From NCBI GenBank assembly GCA_965115885.1, contig OZ220479.1:744001-808000 (forward strand): a stretch of 64,000 bases of DNA, in the 5' to 3' direction. Positions within the stretch are counted from its first letter, which is position 1. Every line of letters starts with the position of its first letter. Below the pieces are notes generated by a model. That model was given only the letters and a program-made list of their open reading frames with translations. It had not been told where the DNA came from and did no database searches. This DNA comes from BD2-11 sp965115885 (lineage in GTDB: Bacteria > Gemmatimonadota > Gemmatimonadetes > Longimicrobiales > Gaopeijiaceae). The translations under genes and the position numbers were made by a program. Of this stretch, positions 1-7,944 are shown piece by piece.

Positions 1-114
1 TCACCGGCCGCTCCGGCCGGAGTCCGCGCCGACGCCGACGGCCATCCGTCGGCGCGCGGGCGTCTTGCGCCCGAACGGGCCGCTCTGGCGGCATCGGAGC
101 GGGCGCGTGGACGG

Positions 115-214
115 GGCTGCAAGCGACCCCCCGGCCCGAGGGCCGGGTGCGGGTCGGGGGCGGGGTGCGTTTTCACGCCCCGCCCCCCGGACCCGCACGG
201 GGTCGCTTGCAGCC
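115..214. repeat. Long near-perfect hairpin upstream of the coupling-protein gene
   Basis: GGCTGCAAGCGACCCC at 115-130 is the exact reverse complement of 199-214. Inside it, GTGCGGGTC (147-155) pairs with 190-198 and GGGGGCGGGG (156-165) pairs with 178-187, around a loop containing TTTT. A side palindrome GGCCCGAGGGCC lies at 132-143. The whole forms an approximately 100-bp cruciform or RNA hairpin ending 30 bp before the first gene. It could be a transfer-origin structure, a terminator of an upstream gene, or a recombination site. The sequence alone does not decide between these. Confidence 0.75.
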
Positions 215-244
215 ATCGATCCCTCCGGGAAGGGGTCCCAGCCG

Positions 245-2272
245 ATGAAGGCCGACACGCTGGCCATCGTCGGGGCCGCCGTCGGAGCCGCGGGCGCTCG
301 AGCGCTCCACGCGCCGTTCCCCGGCGCCGGCGCGAACCCGTACCTCGACCTGATCGCCCGCCACGATCCCGGCCTGCACGCCGCGCTCCGCGTCTGGCAC
401 CACGCGTGGCCCGCCGTCGCCGTCGCGCTCGCCGGATCGGTCGTCGTCTCCGTCTGGCGCGTGTGGTTCCAGCCGCTCGCGCGCCCGCGCCGACGCGGTC
501 GGCTGCCCGAATGGCCCGCCTCGCCCCGCGACGACGCGCCCTCGCTCGTGATCGGCGAGGTGCACCATCCGACCGAGCCCCGCGAGAGCGACCGGCCCTC
601 CTGGCTCGTCGTCCCGGAGAAGGGGCTCTACACCGGCGTCCTCGTCGTCGGCGCCGTCGGGACCGGCAAGACCACCGCCTGCATGTACCCGTTCGCCCGC
701 CAGCTGCTCTCCTGGCAAGCCGACGACGCCCGTCGGCGCGCCGGCGCGCTCGTGCTCGAGGTCAAGGGCGACTTCTGCCATCAGGTGCGCCGCATCCTCG
801 AGGACGCCGGACGCGGCGACGACTACCTCGAGATCGGGCTCGGCGGATCCTGGCAGTGGAACCCGCTCGACGATCCGCTGCTCGATTCCTACTCGCTCGC
901 CTACGGCGTCGCGTCGCTGATCAACCAACTCTTCGGCAAGAGCCGAGAACCGTTCTGGCAGCAAGCCTATACGAATCTCGTACGCTGGATCATCGAACTG
1001 TTCCGGCTCTTGCCGGGGGGTTGGGTCACGCTCCGCGACGTCTACCGCTGCACCGTGGACCCCGAGCTGCTCGCCTCGAGGATCGCCGAGGCGCGCGCGC
1101 TCGCCGACGATGCGTGCCCCGAGCGCGCCGTCGTCGGCAACCGGGACCTCGCCGCGCACCGCGAGGCGCTCGCCGACTGGGCCTGGGAGGCGCTGCCCGA
1201 CACGGGGACCTCGGCCTGTCGGCTGGACTCCGGCCTCCGGGAGCGGCTCGCCGAGCTCGAGGTCGCCCACACGGTCGAGGCGGCCGAGGACGGCGCGGGC
1301 GCCGAACTCCGCGAACGGGTCGAGGCCGTCGAGCGTTGGTACCTGCTCGACTGGTCGGCGCTCGACGCGAAGCTCCGCACCTCGATCGTCGAGGGGATCA
1401 GCGTCTTCCTCTCGCTCTTCGACCAGCCCGACGTCGCCGGCGTCTTCTGCCCGCCGCCACCCTGCGATCTCCCGCCGGAACAGGACGACGCGGAGGAGGA
1501 CGTCGAAGACGCGCAGACACTGCCGGGGCTGCGTCGGCGTCTGCCGCCGCTCGCGCGGTTGATCGACCGGGGCAGGGTCCTCGCGCTGAACATGCCCGCC
1601 GGCGCGAACCCCGCGCTCGCACGCGCCGTCGGCGTGCTGCTCAAGAACGCATGGATGCAGGCGCTGCTCCGGCGCCCGGCCGAGGCCGCGCGCCGACCCG
1701 ACCGCTACATGCGGCCCGCCGTCTTCGTCTGCGACGAATACCAGGCGATCGCCACCGTCGGCCAGGACGACCCGGCGGGCGACGAGAAGGCGTTCGCGCT
1801 CACCCGCCAGTGCCGTTGCGTCCCCGTCGTCGCCACCCAGTCGATCTCGTCGCTGCGCTCCGCGCTCCCCTCCGGCGAGGCGTGGCGCACGCTCGTGCAG
1901 ACGCTCCGCACGCGCATCTTCCTCGCGCTCTCCGACGAGGCGTCCGCCCGGATCGCGTCCGAGATGTGCGGCGCCGTCATGAGGACCCGCGCCTCCCACA
2001 CCTTCACCGAGACCACCGGCAGGCCCGAGTTCTCGCTGCTCTCCGGACGCGCCGGCGGCGGTCGCGGCTCGATCGGCGTCAGCAAGTCGTTCCGCCAAGC
2101 GCGCGAGCCCGTGTTCGCGCCGCGCGAGTTCGGCCTCCTCGCCAACCACCAGGCGATCTGCCTGCCCTACGACGGCGTGAACTCGCTCGCCGCTCGTCGC
2201 GTCTACCTGAAGCCCCACTACCTGCCGCGCGACGTCGGCTACTGGCGGCTCCGCCTCGAGGGCCGGATATGA
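245..2272 (+). CDS. Type IV secretion/conjugation coupling ATPase (VirD4/TraG/TraD-like)
   Basis: This 675-residue protein resembles coupling proteins that bring relaxosome DNA to a conjugative type IV secretion channel at the inner membrane. It has a hydrophobic N-terminal segment near residues 55-76, then a P-loop GAVGTGKTT at about 136-144 and a Walker B-like VFVCDEYQ near residue 494. A stretch after Walker B (KAFALTRQCRCVPVVATQS) matches the region that packs subunits in this family. I chose the ATG at 245 because upstream in-frame sequence is only the 115-214 hairpin. The stop overlaps the next start (ATGA), so it is translationally coupled to the VirB11-like ATPase. The family call is secure; the exact conjugation type is not. 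Confidence 0.85.
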   Translation: MKADTLAIVGAAVGAAGARALHAPFPGAGANPYLDLIARHDPGLHAALRVWHHAWPAVAVALAGSVVVSVWRVWFQPLARPRRRGRLPEWPASPRDDAPSLVIGEVHHPTEPRESDRPSWLVVPEKGLYTGVLVVGAVGTGKTTACMYPFARQLLSWQADDARRRAGALVLEVKGDFCHQVRRILEDAGRGDDYLEIGLGGSWQWNPLDDPLLDSYSLAYGVASLINQLFGKSREPFWQQAYTNLVRWIIELFRLLPGGWVTLRDVYRCTVDPELLASRIAEARALADDACPERAVVGNRDLAAHREALADWAWEALPDTGTSACRLDSGLRERLAELEVAHTVEAAEDGAGAELRERVEAVERWYLLDWSALDAKLRTSIVEGISVFLSLFDQPDVAGVFCPPPPCDLPPEQDDAEEDVEDAQTLPGLRRRLPPLARLIDRGRVLALNMPAGANPALARAVGVLLKNAWMQALLRRPAEAARRPDRYMRPAVFVCDEYQAIATVGQDDPAGDEKAFALTRQCRCVPVVATQSISSLRSALPSGEAWRTLVQTLRTRIFLALSDEASARIASEMCGAVMRTRASHTFTETTGRPEFSLLSGRAGGGRGSIGVSKSFRQAREPVFAPREFGLLANHQAICLPYDGVNSLAARRVYLKPHYLPRDVGYWRLRLEGRI

Positions 2273-3261
2273 GGCGCGCGAGCGACGTCGGGCATCTGAA
2301 GCCGTTCCTCCCGGGCCTCGAGGGACCGCTCGAGGACCCCGAGGTCTCCGAGATCATGATCAACGGGCCCGGCAACGTCTGGGTCGAGCGCCGGGGTCGG
2401 CTCGAGCCCCGCGAAGCGCCCGGGCTCGCCGCCGCGTGGCTGCACCGTGCGGCGATCCACATCGCCCGCCCGCTCGGGCTCGATCCCGCCGCCAGTCCGG
2501 TGCTCGACGCCCGGCTCGGCGACGGGTCGCGGGTCGCGATCTGCACGCCGCCCGCCGCGCCCGAGGTCGCCATCACGATCCGCCGCTTCGGGGGCCGCGC
2601 GTTCTCCGCCGACGACCTGGTCCGCATGGGCTCGCTGCCCGCCCCGGCGCTCGAGGCCGCCCGGATCACCTTGGCGGCGGGCCGCAACGTGCTGGTCTCC
2701 GGGGGCACCGGCTCGGGCAAGACGACGCTGCTGGGCGCGCTGATCGAACTGTTGCCCGCCGACGCACGGATCGTCGCGATCGAGGACACGCTCGAGCTCG
2801 TGATCGGACGCGCCAACTGCGTCAGGCTCGAGGCCGGCGCCGTCGGCGCCGAAGCGTCCGTCTCGATCCGCGACCTGGTGCGCCACGCGCTCCGTCATCG
2901 GCCCGACCGCATCGTCGTCGGCGAGGTGCGCGGCGCCGAGGCCGCCGACCTGCTGCAGGCGCTCAACACCGGTCACGGCGGCTCGCTCACGACCGTGCAC
3001 GCCAACGACGCGCGCTCCGCGCTCTCGCGGCTCGCGAGCTGTGCGATGCAGGCCGCCGACGCGCTGCCCTGGGAGGTCACCTGCCGCAGCGTCGTCGACG
3101 CCGTCGCGCTCGTGCTCCACACGACCCGCCGCGACGGTCGCCGGTTCGTCGAGGAGGCGCTCGAGGTGCGCGGCCACGACGCGGCCACGGGCCACTGGCT
3201 CGCCGCGCCCGTCGAGATCGAGGAGATGCAGGCCCACGCACCCACGCACCCGAGGAGGTGA
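2269..3261 (+). CDS. Conjugative transfer ATPase, VirB11/TrbB family
   Basis: A 330-residue secretion ATPase expected to form a hexameric ring that powers the type IV channel from the cytoplasmic face. The N-terminal domain (EVSEIMINGPGNVWVE) is typical of TrbB/VirB11/CpaF. The P-loop GGTGSGKTT is at about residue 145, an Asp/Glu box RIVAIEDT at about 167 and the His-box GHGGSLTTVHAND at about 236. The start ATG overlaps the coupling-protein stop by 4 nt. It is at the short end for the family, lacking a long C-terminal extension. A CpaF/TadA pilus ATPase is the alternative, but the coupling ATPase, ArdC-like gene and integrase nearby favour conjugation. Confidence 0.88.
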   Translation: MRRASDVGHLKPFLPGLEGPLEDPEVSEIMINGPGNVWVERRGRLEPREAPGLAAAWLHRAAIHIARPLGLDPAASPVLDARLGDGSRVAICTPPAAPEVAITIRRFGGRAFSADDLVRMGSLPAPALEAARITLAAGRNVLVSGGTGSGKTTLLGALIELLPADARIVAIEDTLELVIGRANCVRLEAGAVGAEASVSIRDLVRHALRHRPDRIVVGEVRGAEAADLLQALNTGHGGSLTTVHANDARSALSRLASCAMQAADALPWEVTCRSVVDAVALVLHTTRRDGRRFVEEALEVRGHDAATGHWLAAPVEIEEMQAHAPTHPRR

Positions 3262-3265
3262 ACGC

Positions 3266-3469
3266 ATGACCGACGACCGGATCGTCCGCGTCCGCACGCT
3301 CGACGACTTCGACCGCGAACTCGCCCGCGACGGCGGCGAGACGCTCGAGGTCCCCGCCCCCTTGGCCGAGGAGTACGGCCTCTTCCCCGAGGACGTCGGG
3401 ACCGAGGACGAGATCCGTCGCGCCGCCGACCCGCACGGCCAAGCGGGCGTCGAGGCGGACGAGCGATGA
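3266..3469 (+). CDS. Small acidic protein of unknown function in the transfer operon
   Basis: A 67-residue acidic protein with no recognised domain. It begins at an ATG preceded by GAGGAGGTG, a strong ribosome binding site straddling the end of the VirB11-like gene. Its stop overlaps the start of the following ArdC-like gene (ATGA). The tight coupling on both sides argues that it is real. Position just before an anti-restriction gene could suggest a role in establishment after transfer, but nothing in the sequence shows a function. Confidence 0.6.
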   Translation: MTDDRIVRVRTLDDFDRELARDGGETLEVPAPLAEEYGLFPEDVGTEDEIRRAADPHGQAGVEADER

Positions 3470-4506
3470 AGTCGGACGAGTACCACCGCAAGTTCGCCGA
3501 CGCGATCGTCGCGCAGATCCGCGAAGGCACCGCGCCCTGGCAGAAGCCCTGGGGGCCGGGCGAGCGCGTGTTGCCCACGAACGTCGACACCGGCCGCGCG
3601 TACCGCGGCGGCAACAGCCTGCACCTCGCCGCCGTCCAGCAGCAGCGCGGCTACGACGACGTGCGCTGGGGCACCTACCGCCAGATCTAAACTCGGGGCG
3701 GACAGGTGAGGAAGGGCGAGCGCGGCACGCGCATCCTCTCGTTCCAGGACAGGCGCAGGATCGCCGTCACCGACGAGCGCGGCCGTCCCCGCAGGGACGC
3801 CGAGGGCAAGCGCGTCTACCGCCACGAGAAGCTCGCCGTCCCCCACATCCGCCAGTACACCGTCTTCAACGCCGTGCAGGCCGACGGTCTGCCCGAGCGT
3901 TCGAACGCTCCGACCCAACCGCTCTGGAAGACCCACCAAGAGGCCGAGCGGGTGCTCGACGACGGCGCCGCGAGCGTCCGCCACGTCGCCGGCGACCGCG
4001 CCTGCTACGACGTCGAGCGCGACGAGATCGTGCTGCCCCGGCGCGGGCAGTTCCCCTCCGCCAACCACTACTACCAGACGGCGCTCCACGAGCTCGGCCA
4101 CAGCACCGGCCACCCGGACCGCATGAACCGCGACACGCTCGTCCAGGGGATCGAGAACGGGTTCGGGTCGCCCGACTACGCGCGCGAGGAGCTGCGCGCG
4201 GAGATCGGCGCCATGATGACCGGCGAGCGCGTCGGCGTCGGCCACGACCCGAGCCGGGGCGCCGCGTACGTCGAGGGCTGGATCCAGGTCCTCGAAGACG
4301 ACCCGCGCGAGATCCGGCGCGCCGCAGCCGCCGCGCAGAGGATCTCCGACTTCGTGCTCGTGCGACACCGCGAACGCGCGGCCGAGCGCGAACCCGTCGC
4401 CGCGTCCCGAGCGCCCATGCCCATGCCCGCGCCAGGACCTCGGCGGATCGTCGCGCCCGCAGCGCGCATCCCGCTCCCCGAGCGCGAGATCGGCCCGAGT
4501 CGCTGA
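3466..4506 (+). pseudogene. ardC: ArdC-like anti-restriction protein/metalloprotease, interrupted by in-frame TAA
   Basis: ArdC-type proteins protect incoming conjugative DNA. They pair an N-terminal ssDNA-binding domain with a zinc-metalloprotease domain. The first 74 codons give a typical ArdC start (DAIVAQIREGTAPWQKPW). A TAA at 3688-3690 interrupts at WGTYRQI, and the same frame then resumes with TRGGQVRKGERG, the expected continuation. The C-terminal half has HELGH at residues 208-212 (counting through the stop) and an EELRAEIGAMM helix supplying further zinc ligands. Either this is a recent nonsense mutation, or two polypeptides are made, the second from GTG at 3706, which has a poor ribosome binding site. 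No frameshift accompanies the stop. TAA is not a selenocysteine codon and no Cys is expected here. Confidence 0.8.
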
Positions 4507-4536
4507 CGCGACGAAGGAGACACGCCCCCAAGGAGA

Positions 4537-5430
4537 ATGATCAACCGACGGATCGAGACGGACCCGCGCCCCGCCGCGCCACACAGCCGCAACGGCAAAC
4601 GCATGCGGGACGGCCATCGCCGAGAATACGCCGCGAACCGGGCGCACGGGTCCGTCTCCTTCCCCGAACGCTGCGCCGGCGCGCTCGCCGACGTCGGCGT
4701 CCACGGAACCGTCTCGTTCCGCGATCTCGCCGACGCCCACTTCGGCGGGCATCCCTACACGACCCGGCGCGCCGTCAACGCCTGGGTCCGGGAGGGCATC
4801 GTCTCCGAAACCACCGCCGTCGGACCCAGGGGCAACCCGTTCAAGGTCGTCAGGCTCACCCGCAGGGGCGTCGCCGAGATCCGCAAGCTCGACGCCGTGC
4901 GCGCGATGGGTCCGGGGCAGAGGATTCGACCCTCGCGCGGCCGCCCTTCCGAAGCCGCCCACGACACCGCCGTCTACCGCGCCTGCGTACGCGAACGCCG
5001 ACGCCTGCATGAACAGGGCGCCACCGTCCGGCGCGTCCGCCTCGACTCCGAACTCAAGGGCACCGTCGCGCGCGCCAGCGAGACCGCGCGACGCAAGCGC
5101 GGCAAGCGCGCCGCCGACGCCGAACGGCTCCGCATCGCCCGCGAACTCGGCCTGCCCGTCGACGCCGACGGACGCGTGCTCCACCCGGACGCCCAGATCG
5201 AATACGTCGACGCCGACGGACGCGTCGGTCGGGTCAACGTCGAGGTCGTCTCCGGCAACTACCGCGAAGCCGCCATCCGGGCCAAGGCCGCCGCAGGGTT
5301 CGCCCTGCACGCCAACGGACCCGTCGCCGAGCGGCGCATCCGATCGCTCGGGCTGAAGCTCGGCGGCAGCGAAGGCGGCTCCTGGCTCAAGGGACCCGTC
5401 GACCGCGATCCCGCCGCGCTCGAACTCTGA
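4537..5430 (+). CDS. Winged-helix protein with nuclease-like C-terminal domain (replication-relaxation-like)
   Basis: A 297-residue basic protein. Residues about 45-125 look like a winged helix-turn-helix (VSFRDLADAHFGGHPYTTRRAV followed by a wing GNPFKVVRLTRRG). The C-terminal part has an acidic/hydrophobic core (QIEYVDADGRVGRVNVEVVS, then AIRAKAAAGF). This resembles the endonuclease-like fold seen in replication-relaxation proteins of mobile elements. It lies between the ArdC-like gene and the excisionase/integrase genes, which fits a plasmid or element maintenance role. AAGGAG sits only one base before the ATG at 4537, unusually close, so a downstream start such as the ATG near 4603 is possible. 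The function is inferred from fold-like features only. Confidence 0.6.
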   Translation: MINRRIETDPRPAAPHSRNGKRMRDGHRREYAANRAHGSVSFPERCAGALADVGVHGTVSFRDLADAHFGGHPYTTRRAVNAWVREGIVSETTAVGPRGNPFKVVRLTRRGVAEIRKLDAVRAMGPGQRIRPSRGRPSEAAHDTAVYRACVRERRRLHEQGATVRRVRLDSELKGTVARASETARRKRGKRAADAERLRIARELGLPVDADGRVLHPDAQIEYVDADGRVGRVNVEVVSGNYREAAIRAKAAAGFALHANGPVAERRIRSLGLKLGGSEGGSWLKGPVDRDPAALEL

Positions 5431-5449
5431 ACCCTGCGGAGGACCCGAC

Positions 5450-5764
5450 ATGCAACCTTGGAGAATCAGTGCGGGGCTCACCGCCGCCGTCGCCGGGTCG
5501 GCGTTGCTGATCGGCGGATCCCGCCTCGACTACCTCGCGCCGCACTGGACGGCCATCCTCGCCCGCCACGGCGTGCCGCTCGCGCTGCACCTGACCCTGG
5601 CGCTCGCCGCCTTCGCCGCCGCCGTCTACGCCGTCGCGCGCGCCGCCGGACTCGCCGACCTCGGCCGCCGCGTCGATCTCGTCGAACGCTCGATCCGCCG
5701 CGGCGAAGTCGATCCCGAACTCGCCGACGCGCTCCGCAGGGACGCCGAGGGTGACTGGCCTTGA
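5450..5764 (+). CDS. Small two-helix membrane protein of the integrated element
   Basis: A 104-residue protein with two predicted membrane segments, at about 8-22 and 45-65, followed by a charged cytoplasmic tail (DLGRRVDLVERSIRRGEVDPEL). The start ATG at 5450 has GCGGAGGA upstream. Its stop overlaps the TTG start of the excisionase-like gene. I do not recognise the family. Its position within the mobile-element operon suggests an accessory transfer or entry-exclusion role, but this is only context. Confidence 0.6.
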   Translation: MQPWRISAGLTAAVAGSALLIGGSRLDYLAPHWTAILARHGVPLALHLTLALAAFAAAVYAVARAAGLADLGRRVDLVERSIRRGEVDPELADALRRDAEGDWP

Positions 5765-6165
5765 GTCTCACGACCGGATCGGCGACGGATCGCGCATCTG
5801 CCGAGGGCTTGCCCGCCGTCTGGCGGAGTCGGGCCAAGGCGCTCCGCCGCTACGGGAGCGACGCCCCCGCCGTCGCGCTCGAACGCTGCGCCGACGAACT
5901 CGAGACCACGCTACGGGAGCGCGACGAGACCGGCCTGTCGCTCGTCGAGGCCGCCCGGGAGAGCGGCTACTCCGCCGACCACCTCGGACGCTTGGTCCGC
6001 AGCGGCAAGATCCCGAACGCCGGACGGCCCGGCGCGCCCAGGATCGTGCGTCGGCACTTGCCCCGGAAGGCGACCGCCGAGCCGCGCCTGGCGCGGACGC
6101 CCCGGCGACGCCAGCTTACGAACAGGCAGATCGTGCAGTCCATCATCGAGAGGGGAATCGAGTGA
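5761..6165 (+). CDS. Excisionase-like helix-turn-helix DNA-binding protein
   Basis: A 134-residue basic protein. Residues about 60-100 (LSLVEAARESGYSADHLGRL, then VRSGKIPNAGRPGAPRIVR) match a MerR/excisionase-type helix-turn-helix with the usual promoter-proximal wing. It starts at TTG 5761, overlapping the previous stop, and its TGA overlaps the integrase ATG (GTGATG). Translation coupled directly to a tyrosine integrase is the usual arrangement for a recombination directionality factor. That role is inferred from position and fold. Confidence 0.7.
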   Translation: MSLTTGSATDRASAEGLPAVWRSRAKALRRYGSDAPAVALERCADELETTLRERDETGLSLVEAARESGYSADHLGRLVRSGKIPNAGRPGAPRIVRRHLPRKATAEPRLARTPRRRQLTNRQIVQSIIERGIE

Positions 6166-7319
6166 TGGGACGCACGAAACGTGGTCGGCGCGGATACAGC
6201 GCCGGCGAATGGGGCCGGAACCGGGTCAGGGTCTTCCCCGATCCCAAGACCGGCCTGTTTCAGATCGAGTGGCGCGAGAACGGGCGCAGGCGGAGCCGGT
6301 CGCTGGGACATCGCGACTGGGTTCGGGCGAAGCGGCAGGCGGACGAGTTCGCCGCCGGATTCGTCGGGCCGGAGACGTACGCCGAAGCCGAGCCCGAGTC
6401 GCTCACGCTGGGGACGCTTTTTGACATCTACGGTGAGGAGGTGACGCCTACCAAGGGTGGGCAAGCTCAGTGGCACGACAGGACCACCGCCAAGATGTTC
6501 CTCGAGTTCTTCGGACGGAACCGCAAACCGGAGACCCTTTCCCAGAGGGATTGGGACCGGTTCATCCGCGAACGGAGAGCGGGCACGGTCGGTCCGAGCG
6601 GCAGGCCGGTGTCGGACTGCACCGTGGAGCGCGACCTGAAGTTCCTGATCGCGGTGCTCAATTGGGCCTCGAAGTCGAAGGACGAACGAGGCCGCCCGCT
6701 CCTCGTCTCGAACCCGCTGAAGGGGCTCAGGACGCCCAAGGAGAAGAACCCGGTCCGGGTCGTGCTGACCGAGAAGGAGTACCAAGCTTTGCTCCGGGTG
6801 TCGGCGGAGGTCGACTGGCGCTTCCGGGTTGCGCTCGTGCTCGCGCACGAGACGGGACATCGCATCGGGGCCATCCGCAAGCTTCGGTGGTCCGACATCG
6901 ACTTCGACGGTCGTACCGTCCGGTGGAGGGCCGAGCACGAGAAGACGGGCTACGAGCACACGACGCCCGTCACCGCCGAAGCCCTGTCCGTTCTCGACGA
7001 GGCTGTGGCGATGCGCTCGGGCGCGGGAGACGCTCCGGTGTTGCCCACCCCGGGAAGTCCTTCGGAGTGGGTGAGTTCGTCGCGGGTGAAAGCCTGGTGG
7101 AGGAAGGCCGAGAGGCTCGCCGGGCTCGAGCCGAAGCCCCGCAGGGGCTGGCACTCGCTGAGACGGAAGTTCGCCTCCGACCTCATGGATCTTCCGCTCA
7201 AGGTGCTCTGCGAGCTCGGCGGCTGGAGGAAAGCCGAGACGGTGCTCCGTTGCTACCAGCAGACCAACGAGATGCAACTCCGGAAGGCGCTCGACAACCG
7301 TCGCAGGCCTCGCACGTAA
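6165..7319 (+). CDS. int: Tyrosine recombinase / integrase of the mobile element
   Basis: A 384-residue site-specific recombinase. The N-terminal part has an arm-type DNA-binding look (FQIEWRENGRRRSRSLGHRD), then a SAM-like core-binding domain at about residues 75-190. The catalytic domain contains the first Arg in HETGHRIGAIRKLRW (Arg233), His330 and Arg333 in HSLRR, Trp354 in GGWRKAETV and the nucleophile Tyr364 in LRCYQQ. All expected catalytic positions are present, so it is probably active. It would integrate or excise the element carrying the transfer ATPases upstream. It is the last gene of that + strand run, which suggests the element boundary lies just downstream. Confidence 0.92.
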   Translation: MGRTKRGRRGYSAGEWGRNRVRVFPDPKTGLFQIEWRENGRRRSRSLGHRDWVRAKRQADEFAAGFVGPETYAEAEPESLTLGTLFDIYGEEVTPTKGGQAQWHDRTTAKMFLEFFGRNRKPETLSQRDWDRFIRERRAGTVGPSGRPVSDCTVERDLKFLIAVLNWASKSKDERGRPLLVSNPLKGLRTPKEKNPVRVVLTEKEYQALLRVSAEVDWRFRVALVLAHETGHRIGAIRKLRWSDIDFDGRTVRWRAEHEKTGYEHTTPVTAEALSVLDEAVAMRSGAGDAPVLPTPGSPSEWVSSSRVKAWWRKAERLAGLEPKPRRGWHSLRRKFASDLMDLPLKVLCELGGWRKAETVLRCYQQTNEMQLRKALDNRRRPRT

Positions 7320-7327
7320 GGCCGGTT

Positions 7328-7351
7328 CAGCGGGAACCGAGCAGCGGGAAC
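7328..7351. repeat. Direct repeat CAGCGGGAAC x2 beside the integrase gene
   Basis: CAGCGGGAAC occurs at 7328-7337 and again at 7342-7351, a 14-bp period, nine bases after the integrase stop. Short direct repeats of this size next to an integrase gene are typical of arm-type integrase binding sites in an attachment region. The core attachment site itself cannot be located without the other end of the element. Confidence 0.5.
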
Positions 7352-7404
7352 ACAGGTGTATCGTCCCTCAAGATCAACAATCGCAAGAGGATGTGAGCCT
7401 TGTG

Positions 7405-7944
7405 TCATCTTCCGGCTCGATAAAGGTCCATCGCGTCCACCAACTCTCGAGCGAATTCGACGCCTCCAATCGACGGGCGACCTCCGTCGGCTACCGCAGT
7501 AGCGAGAATTTGCTTGTAGTGGTCTCGTGCACACTTTTGCGGGCCAACCCTGGGTTCGATTCCAACCACATCGTGAAACGACGGAGGATCGGCCAGATAC
7601 CAACGCTCAATGTGCGGATCGGGGCAGGCGGGAACCAGCATGGTAGCGAACGCGGCACGAGTTGCACGCTCGACGTCCTTCGTGGCCTCGCGGAGACCGG
7701 AGCAGTTTCCATCGATTGCAACCATCAAGAGATCCGGTAGCCGGGTGCCGATCACGCCCTTCTCGAGCAGGATTTGGCGTTGCTTGAACGATCTGATCGC
7801 CCTCGCGTGTCCTCCCCGCGCCTCTTGCACTTGGCACCGTATCTTTATCCCTTCTTCCTGGGCCACCCGCTCTACGAAAGGAACAAGCAGTGCCTCATGG
7901 GCGTGGTCCTCGACGAAGAGTTCGACCCGTAGAGCATCACTCAT
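7405..7944 (-). CDS. TOPRIM-like nuclease partner (DUF4276/RloB-like) of a two-gene defence module
   Basis: A 179-residue protein with the layout of DUF4276/RloB TOPRIM-like proteins: a first strand with an acidic residue (RVELFVEDHAHEALL), a central strand LLMVAIDGNCSGL with Asp, and a later Asp/Glu-containing segment (CPDPHIERWYLADPPSF). Such proteins are usually metal-dependent nucleases paired with an ABC/SMC-like ATPase. It is encoded downstream of, and overlaps by 8 nt, the ATPase gene on the same strand, so the two are an operon. The combination resembles ATPase-TOPRIM abortive-infection systems such as AbiL or PARIS. The exact type is not certain. Confidence 0.7.
   Translation of the reverse strand: MSDALRVELFVEDHAHEALLVPFVERVAQEEGIKIRCQVQEARGGHARAIRSFKQRQILLEKGVIGTRLPDLLMVAIDGNCSGLREATKDVERATRAAFATMLVPACPDPHIERWYLADPPSFHDVVGIEPRVGPQKCARDHYKQILATAVADGGRPSIGGVEFARELVDAMDLYRAGR

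Noticed and set aside
3688..3690. TAA in the ArdC-like gene as a recoded amino-acid codon
   Set aside because: TAA is not used for selenocysteine or pyrrolysine, the site is not catalytic, and other genes in the window end normally with TAA or TGA.
2239..5481. Very long open frame on the - strand opposite the transfer genes
   Set aside because: It covers genes with clear domains on the + strand, has no domain itself and is Arg/Gly/Ala-rich, as expected from high-GC antisense.
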